Below, piece by piece: positions 1 through 8,223 of a stretch of 64,000 bases of DNA. The translations under genes and the position numbers were made by a program. This stretch comes from JAJYSO01 sp964586655 (GTDB lineage: Bacteria > Bacteroidota > Bacteroidia > Flavobacteriales > Flavobacteriaceae). Below the pieces are notes generated by a model, which was given only the letters and a program-made list of their open reading frames with translations, made no database searches and was not told the origin of the DNA. Position 1 is the first letter of the stretch. Every line of letters begins with the position of its first letter. The stretch is from the NCBI GenBank assembly GCA_964586655.1, contig CAZPGY010000007.1, positions 54,012 through 118,011 on the forward strand, written 5' to 3'.

Positions 1-89
1 GTGTTTAAGTCAGCGTATTTCGTGTTTTTGGTTTTTTCCATTTCTTTTGGTTTTTATAGGTCAATGAGTTTAAATATAACTTGGTGGCG

Positions 90-620
90 TCATCTGGAAG
101 CCTCCAGAAAAATACTGCCAAGCGTAACAAACAAAGTGATAAACATTGAACCAAGGCAAATAAAAAGGATGAGGTAAGTTACTTTTTTTACAAGCTCCAT
201 GCAGTATAAGCCACTTAGTAACAAGAGATATTGATTGCTGGTTGAAATCACCTGTCCTGAAGTGGTGGAATTATTATATTGAAAAACAGGTTCCTTTTTT
301 GTGTTAGTTAGGGTCCAGCGGGTCTGCCAAATATTGTCGGCTGTCAGATTAAAACTCACTCCATTTATCTTTATTTTGGCATCGTTCAATAAACTTCCAA
401 AAGTAATTTCACCAACGACCTTTTGATTTTCCAAATCTATTATTTGTGTTCTTATGCTGGCAACTCCCGAAGAATTAAACGAATAACTCCCTTCCGATAG
501 ATTGGCTTTCGCCGAGTAGGAAAGGGACTTACAATCGAGTGTTCCCAATGAATGTTGATCTTGGAATATTTTATAGGTGTTTGAAAATAATCCTTTTTGC
601 CACTGAATTTTCCTGTTCAT
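90..620 (-). CDS. hypothetical protein with C-terminal membrane segment
   Basis: A 176-residue protein that I do not recognise. Residues 1-125 are soluble and rich in beta-prone, Ser/Thr/Asn-containing stretches, ending near a hydrophobic patch at about 131-141. Residues 146-172 form one strong hydrophobic segment, so the protein is probably anchored by its C-terminus with a beta-rich domain facing either side of the membrane. No catalytic motif is visible. The start is the ATG at 620, just after a spacer that separates it from the DUF3667 gene on the same strand. Function is unknown; the reading frame and composition support a real gene. Confidence 0.7.
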   Translation of the reverse strand: MNRKIQWQKGLFSNTYKIFQDQHSLGTLDCKSLSYSAKANLSEGSYSFNSSGVASIRTQIIDLENQKVVGEITFGSLLNDAKIKINGVSFNLTADNIWQTRWTLTNTKKEPVFQYNNSTTSGQVISTSNQYLLLLSGLYCMELVKKVTYLILFICLGSMFITLFVTLGSIFLEASR

Positions 621-716
621 TTTTCAAAGGGTTTTAAAGGGTGATTGCTTTTGATGCTTAGATTTCCGAATGTATTTTTCACGTTTTTATCTCATCAGTT
701 ATAAAAAATCTTCCCC

Positions 717-1547
717 TCATCCATGCGTAATCATGGCATATACAAAACCGAAGGCAATAGAGAGGAACATAAATAAAAATGCCGCCAAAAAGAGCAGGAC
801 CAAGGACCATACATATCGACCCAAGACCACATCGAAGGGTTTTTCGGAATAAAATCCTTTATAAAACCACAGGAGGAGTGGCAAAATGATCAAGTTTGAA
901 AGAAATGATACCGTCATTATGGTATCGGTTTGCCCCCTCAGGAAATAAATCAGCGGAGTGCTCACAACAAGGGCTACCACGGTATACAAAGAGATGAAAT
1001 AGGCATTCATTATAATGTGTTCATAATAGTTTTGCCCCCACTTGCGAAAGGCAAACCAGGTAAAAATTGCCATAATTGGCAGGCATAAAACCATAAAAAG
1101 GGAATAGTAATTCATAATGAACGTCGACACCTTAAAACTGAGGTCACTCCCCGGTGATTGAAGACCCGTATAATAATTTTTGGCCACCTTATCCATATCA
1201 ATAAGTTGAGAAGTAATGAGTACATTGATACCACTCAGGATAAAAACAAGATAGAGTGGCCGATAATGATTGATGCGGTGTCCTTCGATAAATTCACGGG
1301 CGGTTCCTCCGGGGTTGCGCACAAGTTTTTTGACGCTATACAGGAGTCCCGTGGTGGCCGACAACACATTGAGGACCTCTGCAATTACATAACTCCCATC
1401 GATTCTACGGTACCTCATTTGTCCGCAGTTAGGGCAGAAGTTGTGTTCCAGTTCATGACCACAATTGGTGCAAGTTTTTTTGGTTTCGACCGTCTGCTCC
1501 TTATCGGTGTCAAATCCTTCGGTTTTTATTGCTGTCTTCTCCTCCAT
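717..1547 (-). CDS. DUF3667 family zinc-ribbon membrane protein
   Basis: A 276-residue protein with an N-terminal zinc ribbon: Cys26, Cys29, Cys38 and Cys41 form a CxxC...CxxC pair inside a CTNCG/CPNCG context. After a conserved segment containing EFIEGHR (about residues 84-90) come roughly five hydrophobic segments (about 94-112, 142-165, 175-200, 212-232, 245-270). This arrangement, a short zinc ribbon followed by a multi-pass membrane domain, matches the DUF3667 family common in Bacteroidota. Its biochemical role is not known. The gene probably forms a leftward pair with the membrane protein at 90-620, from which it is separated by about 100 bp. Confidence 0.85.
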   Translation of the reverse strand: MEEKTAIKTEGFDTDKEQTVETKKTCTNCGHELEHNFCPNCGQMRYRRIDGSYVIAEVLNVLSATTGLLYSVKKLVRNPGGTAREFIEGHRINHYRPLYLVFILSGINVLITSQLIDMDKVAKNYYTGLQSPGSDLSFKVSTFIMNYYSLFMVLCLPIMAIFTWFAFRKWGQNYYEHIIMNAYFISLYTVVALVVSTPLIYFLRGQTDTIMTVSFLSNLIILPLLLWFYKGFYSEKPFDVVLGRYVWSLVLLFLAAFLFMFLSIAFGFVYAMITHG

Positions 1548-1949
1548 ATAGATTGTGTTATTGTTCTTTCGAATCGAAACGGTGAGTTTTTACCGGTTCT
1601 TATTCCGAAATCAATGATGAAATATCGGTAAAAATAATAAAAAGTCAGGGTATGGCGGGAGGTTGTGGGGTTATTTCAATAAATTGTTGCGGTTGTTAAC
1701 TTTATAAGAAGTGTAATTGTAATCATGGACTTTTAATGTTCAAAATGGGTTTTATTCAAGGGGGATTATTTTGGTAAGTGTTTGTGTAAAGGCAATGGAG
1801 CGGTATGAGGCTGAATCTTTAGATGAATGGTTTTTTATACCAACACTGTCGGATTGTATGCGAGTAATGAAGTAATTCAAAAATAGGTTCAGAATCGAGG
1901 GAGGGGCAAGGGTATAAAAAAATTCACTCCGGACCATTCAAACTATTTT

Positions 1950-2103
1950 GATCCGAAAAACTCATCGCAAATTGAGGGGTAATTAAATAGTCGCTCCTTA
2001 GCAAGCCTGAGTACCTCTTCAAGGGTTCCAAAACTTGAAGGGGTATTCATAGACAAATATTTTAGCTCAAATTTGGGCTATGGAGCATTCCTATTGCTTG
2101 GAT
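1950..2103 (+). repeat. Intergenic repeat, uninterrupted copy
   Basis: This stretch matches the reverse complement of 21947-22282 over most of its length (shared blocks include GCAAATTGAGGG, TTAAATAGTC, GACAAATATTTTA and AGCTCAAATTTGGGCTATGG). It contains a hairpin with arms CTTCAAG and CTTGAAG that is conserved in the other copy. Here the sequence AATATTTTAGCTC is continuous, whereas the other copy is split at this point by a miniature element, so this copy preserves the empty insertion site. Confidence 0.8.
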
Positions 2104-2163
2104 TTATTTTGACGTCTTTATTTCGATGACACGCAACACAGGTTTCGTTGCAAACCCTTTGCA

Positions 2164-2181
2164 GTCCCGTAGGTACGGGAC
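2164..2181. repeat. 18-bp palindrome GTCCCGTAGGTACGGGAC
   Basis: A perfect inverted repeat with a 2-nt centre. Similar TCCCG...CGGGA palindromes with different inner bases occur at 22051-22066 and 26994-27011, always inside intergenic repeats. It resembles a REP-type palindromic unit. Confidence 0.6.
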
Positions 2182-2400
2182 AGCTGCAGGATTTGATGTA
2201 CTTCGGTAAACTCAGCATTCCCCCTCAAATCCGTCTAAAATAAATCTCATGAATTTCCCGAGTTAATAACTACCTCGTGGGCTTGCCACGAGGTAGCTCA
2301 TTGTTTTCTGATTATCCGGTACATTCTTTTTAAATGTAACAGTCAATTGTGCGGCAGAAAATAGGATTCCTTCCACGGCTCCGTATAAAGGAGAGGGGAA

Positions 2401-3744
2401 TCATTTATTTCTTAGCTCCATCATCTCTTTTTTCTTGAGAATCCGATCAATTTTACCGCCCATATTTTTAGGCAAATCATCTTCTTTGTGAATGATGACA
2501 TTAGCGGTAATGCCTACCCGTTTTTTAATTTCACGCTGAACCAGTTTGCCATATTGCTCAAAAAGGTCATCACATTCAGAAGTACCTTTCTGTAAGTTGT
2601 GTTTTTCAAGCAAATCATTGGACACTTCAACATCCACTTCCAAACGGATGTTCATCGCTTGTTTTTCTATCGGGGTCAAATAATAATTTGGAATAACTCC
2701 ATCAATATGTTTAAACACTTCTTCGATTTGACTCGGATAAACATTCACACCGCGGATAATCAACATATCATCAGCTCTTCCCACAATAGGATTCATTTTT
2801 ACCATATTTCGATTAGAATCTTCATCGTAATAAAGACTGGTGATGTCGTTAGTCCAATAGCGAATCATGGGCATGGCTTTTTTGGTGAGCGTTGTTAAAA
2901 CCAATACCCCTTGTTTTCCAAAGGGTACCGGTTCTTTGGTTTTCGGATCCAGGATTTCGGGATAAAAATGATCTTCCCAAATGTATGCGCCTCCTTTTTC
3001 ACGGTAGTCTTCGTTGGATACGCCAGGACCGATAATCTCACTCAGTCCATAAATGTTGGTGGCTTCCACACCAAGACGACTTTCAACGTGGTCGCGGATC
3101 GCTTCGGTCCACGCTTCTGATCCCAAGACCGCATATTGCAAACTGCATTCTTCAGGATCCATTCCGCGTTTCGCCATCTCATCAGCAATGGTCAGCGCAT
3201 AGGATGGAGAACAACAAATGACCTCAGGCTTAAGGGCCTCAATCAAATCAACTTGGCGTACGGTTCCCCCTCCGGAAATTGGAAGAACATTCATTCCTAA
3301 CCGCTCGGCACCGTAATGCAGTCCGAGACCTCCTGTAAAGAGTCCATAACCATACGCATTATGCAAGAGCATTCCCGGTTTGGCACCTGCCGCATTCAAC
3401 GAGCGTGCAACCACCTCGGCAAAAATATCAACATCTCCTTTCGTATAGCCGATAACCTTAGGAATACCGGTACTTCCACTCGAACAATGTATGCGTTGCA
3501 ACTCATTTTTAGGTACGGTTAACATCCCAAGCGGGTAATTGTCTCTTAAATCGTCACTATAAGTAAGCGGTAATTTTTTAATATCATCGATAGATTTAAT
3601 ATCCTTGGAAGATACCGCCTGCTCTTTAAATCGTTTCTGATAAAAGGTAGACTTTTCTTCTAAATATTTTACCTGGTCGATAAGGCGTTCGGATTGTAAT
3701 TTTTTTAATTCTTCTCGTTTAAGATGTTCAACCGGGAATTTCAT
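2401..3744 (-). CDS. Phenylacetate-CoA ligase family adenylate-forming enzyme
   Basis: A 447-residue AMP-forming CoA ligase of the PaaK family. It would activate an aromatic or other carboxylic acid to its acyl-CoA using ATP and CoA in the cytoplasm. The phosphate-binding loop SSGSTGIPKV is at residues 88-97, the YGLSE adenine-binding motif at 232-236, and a short C-terminal domain with the GGKIDR-type ending near 433, consistent with the compact size of this family. It lies downstream of a GMC alcohol dehydrogenase (109-bp gap) and an aldehyde dehydrogenase on the same strand, which suggests it activates the acid those enzymes make. The symbol paaK is withheld because no phenylacetyl-CoA catabolic genes are present and the substrate cannot be read from sequence. 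Confidence 0.85.
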   Translation of the reverse strand: MKFPVEHLKREELKKLQSERLIDQVKYLEEKSTFYQKRFKEQAVSSKDIKSIDDIKKLPLTYSDDLRDNYPLGMLTVPKNELQRIHCSSGSTGIPKVIGYTKGDVDIFAEVVARSLNAAGAKPGMLLHNAYGYGLFTGGLGLHYGAERLGMNVLPISGGGTVRQVDLIEALKPEVICCSPSYALTIADEMAKRGMDPEECSLQYAVLGSEAWTEAIRDHVESRLGVEATNIYGLSEIIGPGVSNEDYREKGGAYIWEDHFYPEILDPKTKEPVPFGKQGVLVLTTLTKKAMPMIRYWTNDITSLYYDEDSNRNMVKMNPIVGRADDMLIIRGVNVYPSQIEEVFKHIDGVIPNYYLTPIEKQAMNIRLEVDVEVSNDLLEKHNLQKGTSECDDLFEQYGKLVQREIKKRVGITANVIIHKEDDLPKNMGGKIDRILKKKEMMELRNK

Positions 3745-3852
3745 AATGTAAATAGCTGAGTTTTGTTAGTCCGGGTATATAAAAATTTTGGACTAATGAT
3801 GTTTGACTTTATTTTAATTTATTTAGTAAAGTTAAGAGTTATTCTTTAGAAA

Positions 3853-5367
3853 TCATTGCTGATTTTTGATTAAATCGGCTGCTTTTTCGCCAATCATAAT
3901 CGTAGGAGCATTTGTATTGCCTGAGGTAATTGATGGCATGATGGAGGCATCTGCCACGCGTAGATTTTTTATGCCTCTAACTTTTAAAGTAGGATCCACT
4001 ACTGAATTTTGATCGACTCCCATTTTGCAAGTGCCCGCAACGTGATGATAAGTAGATGCGGCCGCTCTTATATATTTGCGGACTTCTTCGGGCGTACAAT
4101 TTTCTCCGGGATAAACCTCTTTCTCCGTCCATTCTTCAAGAGCTTTGGTATTTCCCAATTCTCTACAAAATTTGACTCCTTCGTATAACGCATCGAAATC
4201 GGCTTGTTCAGCCAAGTAATTGGGATCAATTAAGGGCGCCTCTTTTGGGTCATTAGATTTTAATTTTACGGTTCCCCGACTCTTGGGTCTTATCATTCCG
4301 GCACAGAGGGTAAATGCTTTTTCCGGACCTTCAAATCCCGGAGCATAATACGGAATCCCCATAAATAAGGGCTGGAGATCGGGGGTTTTCATTTCCGGAT
4401 TACTCTTCAAAAAAATCTGAGCTTCCAAAAGATTGGCTTTCGGTGCCGGAATATCCTTTTTAGACTTAAAAATTACGCTGCACAATAAATGATCTTGCAG
4501 GTTTTTTCCGACACCCGGCACGTGTTTTTTTGGGGTAATACCTACTTCTTTTAGATGTGCCTTGTCACCAATTCCTGATAACATTAAAATATGCGGTGAC
4601 CCAATGGCTCCCGCTGATAGGATGACTTCCTTATTGGCTGTTACCGTAATGGTTTCCCCGTCTTTTTCATAAACAACTCCGACACATTGATCTCCCTCCA
4701 AAACCAATCGATGCACTTCAGATTCTGTGGTTATCTCTAAATTTTCCCGATTTGCCGCAGGTTTTAGAAAGGCTTCAGCCGTTGAACATCGCAGGCCATC
4801 GGGAGATGCTGTCAAATCACAATAGCCCGCTCCCAAAGTTTTTGAGGCAAAATCATCAGTTTTCTCGTGTCCAAGCTCTTGACACCCTTTAATGGCTGCA
4901 TCCGAGATTGGATTGGGTTCTTTAATTTTGGTGACATATAGTGGACCATCACCTCCGTGGATTTCGTCAGCTCCCATTTCATAATTCTCCGACTTTTTAA
5001 AATAGGGCAAAACACTTTCGTAATCCCATCCATAGCAGCCTTCATAAGCCCAATTATCATAGTCTTCTTTAACACCACGAATATAAATCAGGCCATTAAT
5101 AGAGCTGGAACCGCCTAAGGTTTTCCCTCGCGGGATGTATTTCGGAACATTTCCGGCATTTTTTTGTGGCGTAGAACTAAACTGCCAGTCCCGTTCGCTT
5201 TGCCAAGCGTTTGGCCATTGGCTTGGAATTTTAACTGCATCAACATCGTTGTCAGGACCCGCCTCAATAACGAGAACGGAGCAATTCGGATTTTCAGAAA
5301 GTCTGGAAGCAATAACCGATCCGGCTGATCCGGCACCGATTACAATATAGTCAAATGTAGTTTTCAT
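3853..5367 (-). CDS. GMC family FAD-dependent alcohol dehydrogenase (choline dehydrogenase-like)
   Basis: A 504-residue glucose-methanol-choline oxidoreductase. The FAD dinucleotide motif GAGSAG is at residues 11-16 with the ribose-binding Glu35; the GGSSSINGLIYIRG signature follows near residue 85; the active-site pair is His442 (in HVAGTCKMG) and Asn485 (in GNTNAP). The enzyme oxidises an alcohol to an aldehyde with FAD, passing electrons to an acceptor. It resembles choline dehydrogenase BetA, and it sits 28 bp from an aldehyde dehydrogenase as betA and betB do. However, the downstream CoA ligase points to an alcohol whose acid is activated to a thioester, rather than choline. No signal peptide is present, so it is expected to be cytoplasmic or peripheral to the membrane. 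Confidence 0.88.
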   Translation of the reverse strand: MKTTFDYIVIGAGSAGSVIASRLSENPNCSVLVIEAGPDNDVDAVKIPSQWPNAWQSERDWQFSSTPQKNAGNVPKYIPRGKTLGGSSSINGLIYIRGVKEDYDNWAYEGCYGWDYESVLPYFKKSENYEMGADEIHGGDGPLYVTKIKEPNPISDAAIKGCQELGHEKTDDFASKTLGAGYCDLTASPDGLRCSTAEAFLKPAANRENLEITTESEVHRLVLEGDQCVGVVYEKDGETITVTANKEVILSAGAIGSPHILMLSGIGDKAHLKEVGITPKKHVPGVGKNLQDHLLCSVIFKSKKDIPAPKANLLEAQIFLKSNPEMKTPDLQPLFMGIPYYAPGFEGPEKAFTLCAGMIRPKSRGTVKLKSNDPKEAPLIDPNYLAEQADFDALYEGVKFCRELGNTKALEEWTEKEVYPGENCTPEEVRKYIRAAASTYHHVAGTCKMGVDQNSVVDPTLKVRGIKNLRVADASIMPSITSGNTNAPTIMIGEKAADLIKNQQ

Positions 5368-5395
5368 AATGTAAGTTTTTTATATGGATTTAAAT

Positions 5396-6811
5396 TTATT
5401 TTTTAAGGCTAACGACCTTGGGGGCTGTTACCGCCTTCAGGCCTTCAAATCCGAATTCTACACCATATCCGGACTGTTTGATTCCGCCAAAAGGTACCAT
5501 CGGATGAATTTGACCATGTTGGTTAATCCATACAGTTCCGGCTTCCATTTGATCGGCAACTTTTTGCGCTTCTTCAAGATTATCCCCCCATACTGATGCG
5601 CCTAATCCTGTTTCTAAGGCATTGGCTTTTTCAATAGCATCCTCTATGGATTTATAGCCTACAATTGGCAAAACGGGGCCGAATTGTTCTTCATCGACCA
5701 ATCGATTTCCATTGTCCAATCCGGTTACAAAAGACAAGGAGATGAATAAGCCTTCATCATTTTCGTAGGCGTTTGGGGTATGAAATTTAGCACCCGCTTG
5801 TTTTTGAGAATCCGCAATTAAATCATTGATTTTGTCATACTGCATTTTATTTTGGATGGGTCCTAACACCACTCCGTCTTTTAATCCGTCTCCCATTTGT
5901 GCTTTTCGAGCCACTTCCGATAGTGCAGATACAGCTTCATCAACTTCGTCTTCGGGTACATATAAACGCTTTAGAGCTGCGCAGGTTTGACCGGTATTTA
6001 AAAAGCTTCCCCAAAACATATCCTCGGCAAATCGTTTATAATCAGTGTTGGGCAGCGCAATACCCGCATCATTTCCTCCACATTCCAACGTGATTTTAGC
6101 CATATTATCTGTCGAAGATTCAATAATCTTTCGTCCCGTTGCTATAGAACCGGTAAACATAATTTTGGCAATGTCGGGATGTGCCGTTAAGCGACTTCCT
6201 ACTTCCCCCCCTCCGGTGATGACATTTAAAACCCCGTCGGGCAATACTTCGTTGATCAATCTAAACATCTCCAAACTTGCCAAACTGGTATATTCCGAGG
6301 GTTTGATGACCACTGTGTTCCCCACTTTGATAGCCGGTATAATCTGCCAAATTGCAATCATCAAAGGCCAGTTCCACGGTGTGATAGCGGCAACAACGCC
6401 TATTGGGGTTCTGGTCAAAACATCTTTACGGGTGTCGTCTTCAAAAACCACTTCATCTTCTAAATTGATGGACATAGTGGCTTGAGTCCATCCGATACAG
6501 GCCTCCATTTCAAAATTTGACCCCGGACCGGCTAAGGGTTTGCCTTGCTCTTTGGTGATAAATTCCGCTAAATAGCCCTTGTTTTCCGTAAGCTTTTCAA
6601 CAATTTTCCCTAAGTAGCCATCGCGTTCCTTTTGCGATTTCTTCGCCCATTCTTTTTGCGCAATCAGCGCACTCTCTACCGCATGATCAACTTCCTCTTT
6701 TGGGGTCACATAATAGGCGCCCAAGCTCTCATTGTTTGCAGGGTTTTTAACTTCTTTCTCCTCGTTTGAGGTTTTAAATTTTCCGTTAATTTGATAAGGA
6801 TATTTTTTCAT
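5396..6811 (-). CDS. NAD(P)-dependent aldehyde dehydrogenase
   Basis: A 471-residue ALDH superfamily enzyme that oxidises an aldehyde to a carboxylic acid. Visible catalytic residues are Asn147 (TPWNWP), Glu243 (LECGGND) and the nucleophile Cys277 (NTGQTCAA). Length and motif order fit the family. It is the first gene of a leftward operon with the GMC alcohol dehydrogenase (28 bp downstream) and the CoA ligase, and is divergent from an AraC regulator whose upstream region carries phased repeats. The set could turn R-CH2OH into R-CO-CoA. It could alternatively be a betaine aldehyde or aromatic aldehyde dehydrogenase; sequence alone does not settle the substrate. Confidence 0.88.
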   Translation of the reverse strand: MKKYPYQINGKFKTSNEEKEVKNPANNESLGAYYVTPKEEVDHAVESALIAQKEWAKKSQKERDGYLGKIVEKLTENKGYLAEFITKEQGKPLAGPGSNFEMEACIGWTQATMSINLEDEVVFEDDTRKDVLTRTPIGVVAAITPWNWPLMIAIWQIIPAIKVGNTVVIKPSEYTSLASLEMFRLINEVLPDGVLNVITGGGEVGSRLTAHPDIAKIMFTGSIATGRKIIESSTDNMAKITLECGGNDAGIALPNTDYKRFAEDMFWGSFLNTGQTCAALKRLYVPEDEVDEAVSALSEVARKAQMGDGLKDGVVLGPIQNKMQYDKINDLIADSQKQAGAKFHTPNAYENDEGLFISLSFVTGLDNGNRLVDEEQFGPVLPIVGYKSIEDAIEKANALETGLGASVWGDNLEEAQKVADQMEAGTVWINQHGQIHPMVPFGGIKQSGYGVEFGFEGLKAVTAPKVVSLKK

Positions 6812-6865
6812 AAGTAATTATTTTATTAATTTCCACCAAATATGCAGGTTTCCCTAAAAAGTGGG

Positions 6866-6897
6866 TTGACTTATCCTTTTAAAACTTTGACTAATCC
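6866..6897 (+). promoter_or_regulatory. Two phased direct repeats, probable AraC-family operator
   Basis: TTGACTTATCC (6866-6876) and TTGACTAATCC (6887-6897) are direct repeats differing at one base, with starts exactly 21 bp apart, about two helical turns. They lie in the 101-bp divergent spacer between the aldehyde dehydrogenase and the AraC-type gene, ending 15 bp before the regulator start. This geometry suits the two helix-turn-helix motifs of AraC proteins and suggests the regulator controls both directions. The binding is inferred. Confidence 0.55.
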
Positions 6898-6912
6898 TAT
6901 GAGCTTGAAAAA

Positions 6913-7800
6913 ATGTTAACTGAAAAAATAGAAGAGGAAATCACGCTCCACATTCCTCACGGAGAGATTTCTTTATACGAATCGAACAAGGCTTTCAGCG
7001 ATTATGAATTCTGTTTTGAACAGCCTTCCATCGCCATGATGCTCAATGGAACGAAAAATATTAAATGGAAAGATGAGGAGTTTGAATTTAGTCGCGGTAA
7101 AATTTTTATTCCACAGAAGAATAAAATCCTTAAAGTAGGGAGCGCATGTCCATCCCCCAAAAACCCAATGAAATGTGCAATTATCAAAATGGATGAAAGT
7201 TTCATTGCAGACTTTTATGACGAGATTATTAGTCTCAAAAATACAGATTGGTTAGAGATCTTGGGAAGTGAAAAAAATGAACTGTTGGAATATTTTGTTT
7301 CTGATGAAGATTTACTAATCAATAGTTTTTATAATTTATTGAATGACCGCAATACGCTCGATCAAAAAATTGATAAACTGGACATGATTTTCAATTTAAA
7401 ACTCAAACAACTCACCTATCTTATTTTACGATCGCGCGCAAGGAATTTGGTTTTAGAAGGACTCAAAGTTTCTACAAACAACCCCTTATTTGAAGTTGTA
7501 AATTATATTGAGCAGAATTTTAAACGGAAAATATTCATCAAAGATTTGGCCAAAGTAGCCATGATGAGTGAGACAAAGCTTTATAATACCTTTAAAACAA
7601 ATTTTGGTTGCACCCCCACTCACTTTATCATTCAAAAGCGTTTGCAGTTTGCAACTAAGCTCATTAAAAAAACTTCTGATGCGTGGACTATTTCAGAAAT
7701 ATGTTTTGAAAGTGGCTTTAATTCGGTAGCCTATTTTAATCGAAAATTCAAAGAAGTGTTTGAGGTAACGCCTTTGCAGTATAGAAACCAAAATATTTAA
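6913..7800 (+). CDS. AraC family transcriptional regulator
   Basis: A 295-residue regulator. Residues 1-180 form a cupin-like ligand-sensing region typical of AraC proteins (GTKNIKWKDEEFEF segment near residue 46). Residues 195-295 form the double helix-turn-helix domain, with the first helix pair around FIKDLAKVAMMSETKLYNTF and the second around ISEICFESGFNSVAYFNRKF, followed by the usual TPLQYR ending. It is divergently transcribed from the aldehyde dehydrogenase, GMC dehydrogenase and CoA ligase genes, and is probably their activator, sensing the alcohol or a breakdown product. Repeats of 11 bp lie directly upstream. Confidence 0.88.
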   Translation: MLTEKIEEEITLHIPHGEISLYESNKAFSDYEFCFEQPSIAMMLNGTKNIKWKDEEFEFSRGKIFIPQKNKILKVGSACPSPKNPMKCAIIKMDESFIADFYDEIISLKNTDWLEILGSEKNELLEYFVSDEDLLINSFYNLLNDRNTLDQKIDKLDMIFNLKLKQLTYLILRSRARNLVLEGLKVSTNNPLFEVVNYIEQNFKRKIFIKDLAKVAMMSETKLYNTFKTNFGCTPTHFIIQKRLQFATKLIKKTSDAWTISEICFESGFNSVAYFNRKFKEVFEVTPLQYRNQNI

Positions 7801-8141
7801 GAGCTCCTCAGAATATCTGAAAACAGCAATTATGGGGTTCCAAATTTGATGATGCCTGTAATCAACAGGATAGTGCCAATTCAAGCATGTGAAGTGTCTT
7901 TTAGTTTTGCCTTGATATTGTAGAATGAATAGCCTTGGACGTCCCTCTTTATCGCCAAGGATGAATGATTTTTTTGACTTCTTTTTAAAGTAAAGATAAT
8001 GGAAATTCATTTTCTTATGGCAGCATCCGACGGAATGGCAGTACCACTTTTTATTCCTGTAGGAGGAGCAGCTTGCTCTGGTTTGTCCAACTTCTACCAC
8101 TTTGAATTCCGAGACGAAATAAGCAACTATAAACAAATATA
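7801..8141. other. Spacer with no supported gene
   Basis: No frame here looks like a protein of a known family. A 147-codon minus-strand frame (7693-8136) overlaps the end of the AraC gene and looks like a shadow frame. A short plus-strand frame from about 8014 to 8172 (starting MAASDGMAVPLF) is open but has no recognisable motif and runs through the dyad at 8142-8177; I treat it as unsupported. Confidence 0.45.
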
Positions 8142-8206
8142 TTTGTCTATTTGCAATGTATTGTTTGAATAGACAAACTGTAATTTATCTATTTTGCGTA
8201 TATTTG
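8142..8206 (+). promoter_or_regulatory. Dyad operator and TATATTTG box upstream of DUF4143 ATPase
   Basis: TTTGTCTATT (8142-8151) and AATAGACAAA (8168-8177) form a perfect 10-bp inverted repeat. A flavobacterial -7 type box TATATTTG lies at 8199-8206, 17 bp before the ATG of the ATPase. No TTG is found at the ideal spacing, so the dyad may mark an activator or repressor site. Confidence 0.45.
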
Positions 8207-8223
8207 CATAAATAAGAAAAATT

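Larger units (their letters stand above)
1548..2400. other. 853-bp spacer, no supported gene; holds intergenic repeats
   Basis: No convincing coding frame is present; a 61-codon minus-strand frame at 1752-1937 has no recognisable features. The right part holds a structured intergenic repeat (1950-2103) shared in inverted orientation with 21947-22282, followed by an 18-bp palindrome at 2164-2181. Confidence 0.6.

Noticed and set aside
1752..1937. 61-codon minus-strand frame in the left spacer
   Set aside because: No recognisable motif, overlaps an AT-rich spacer and the edge of an intergenic repeat.
3853..6811. Glycine betaine synthesis pair betA/betB
   Set aside because: Order and families fit, but the adjacent CoA ligase and AraC regulator argue for another alcohol; kept as an alternative only.
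7693..8136. 147-codon minus-strand frame overlapping the AraC gene end
   Set aside because: It overlaps a well-supported gene on the other strand and has no family features.
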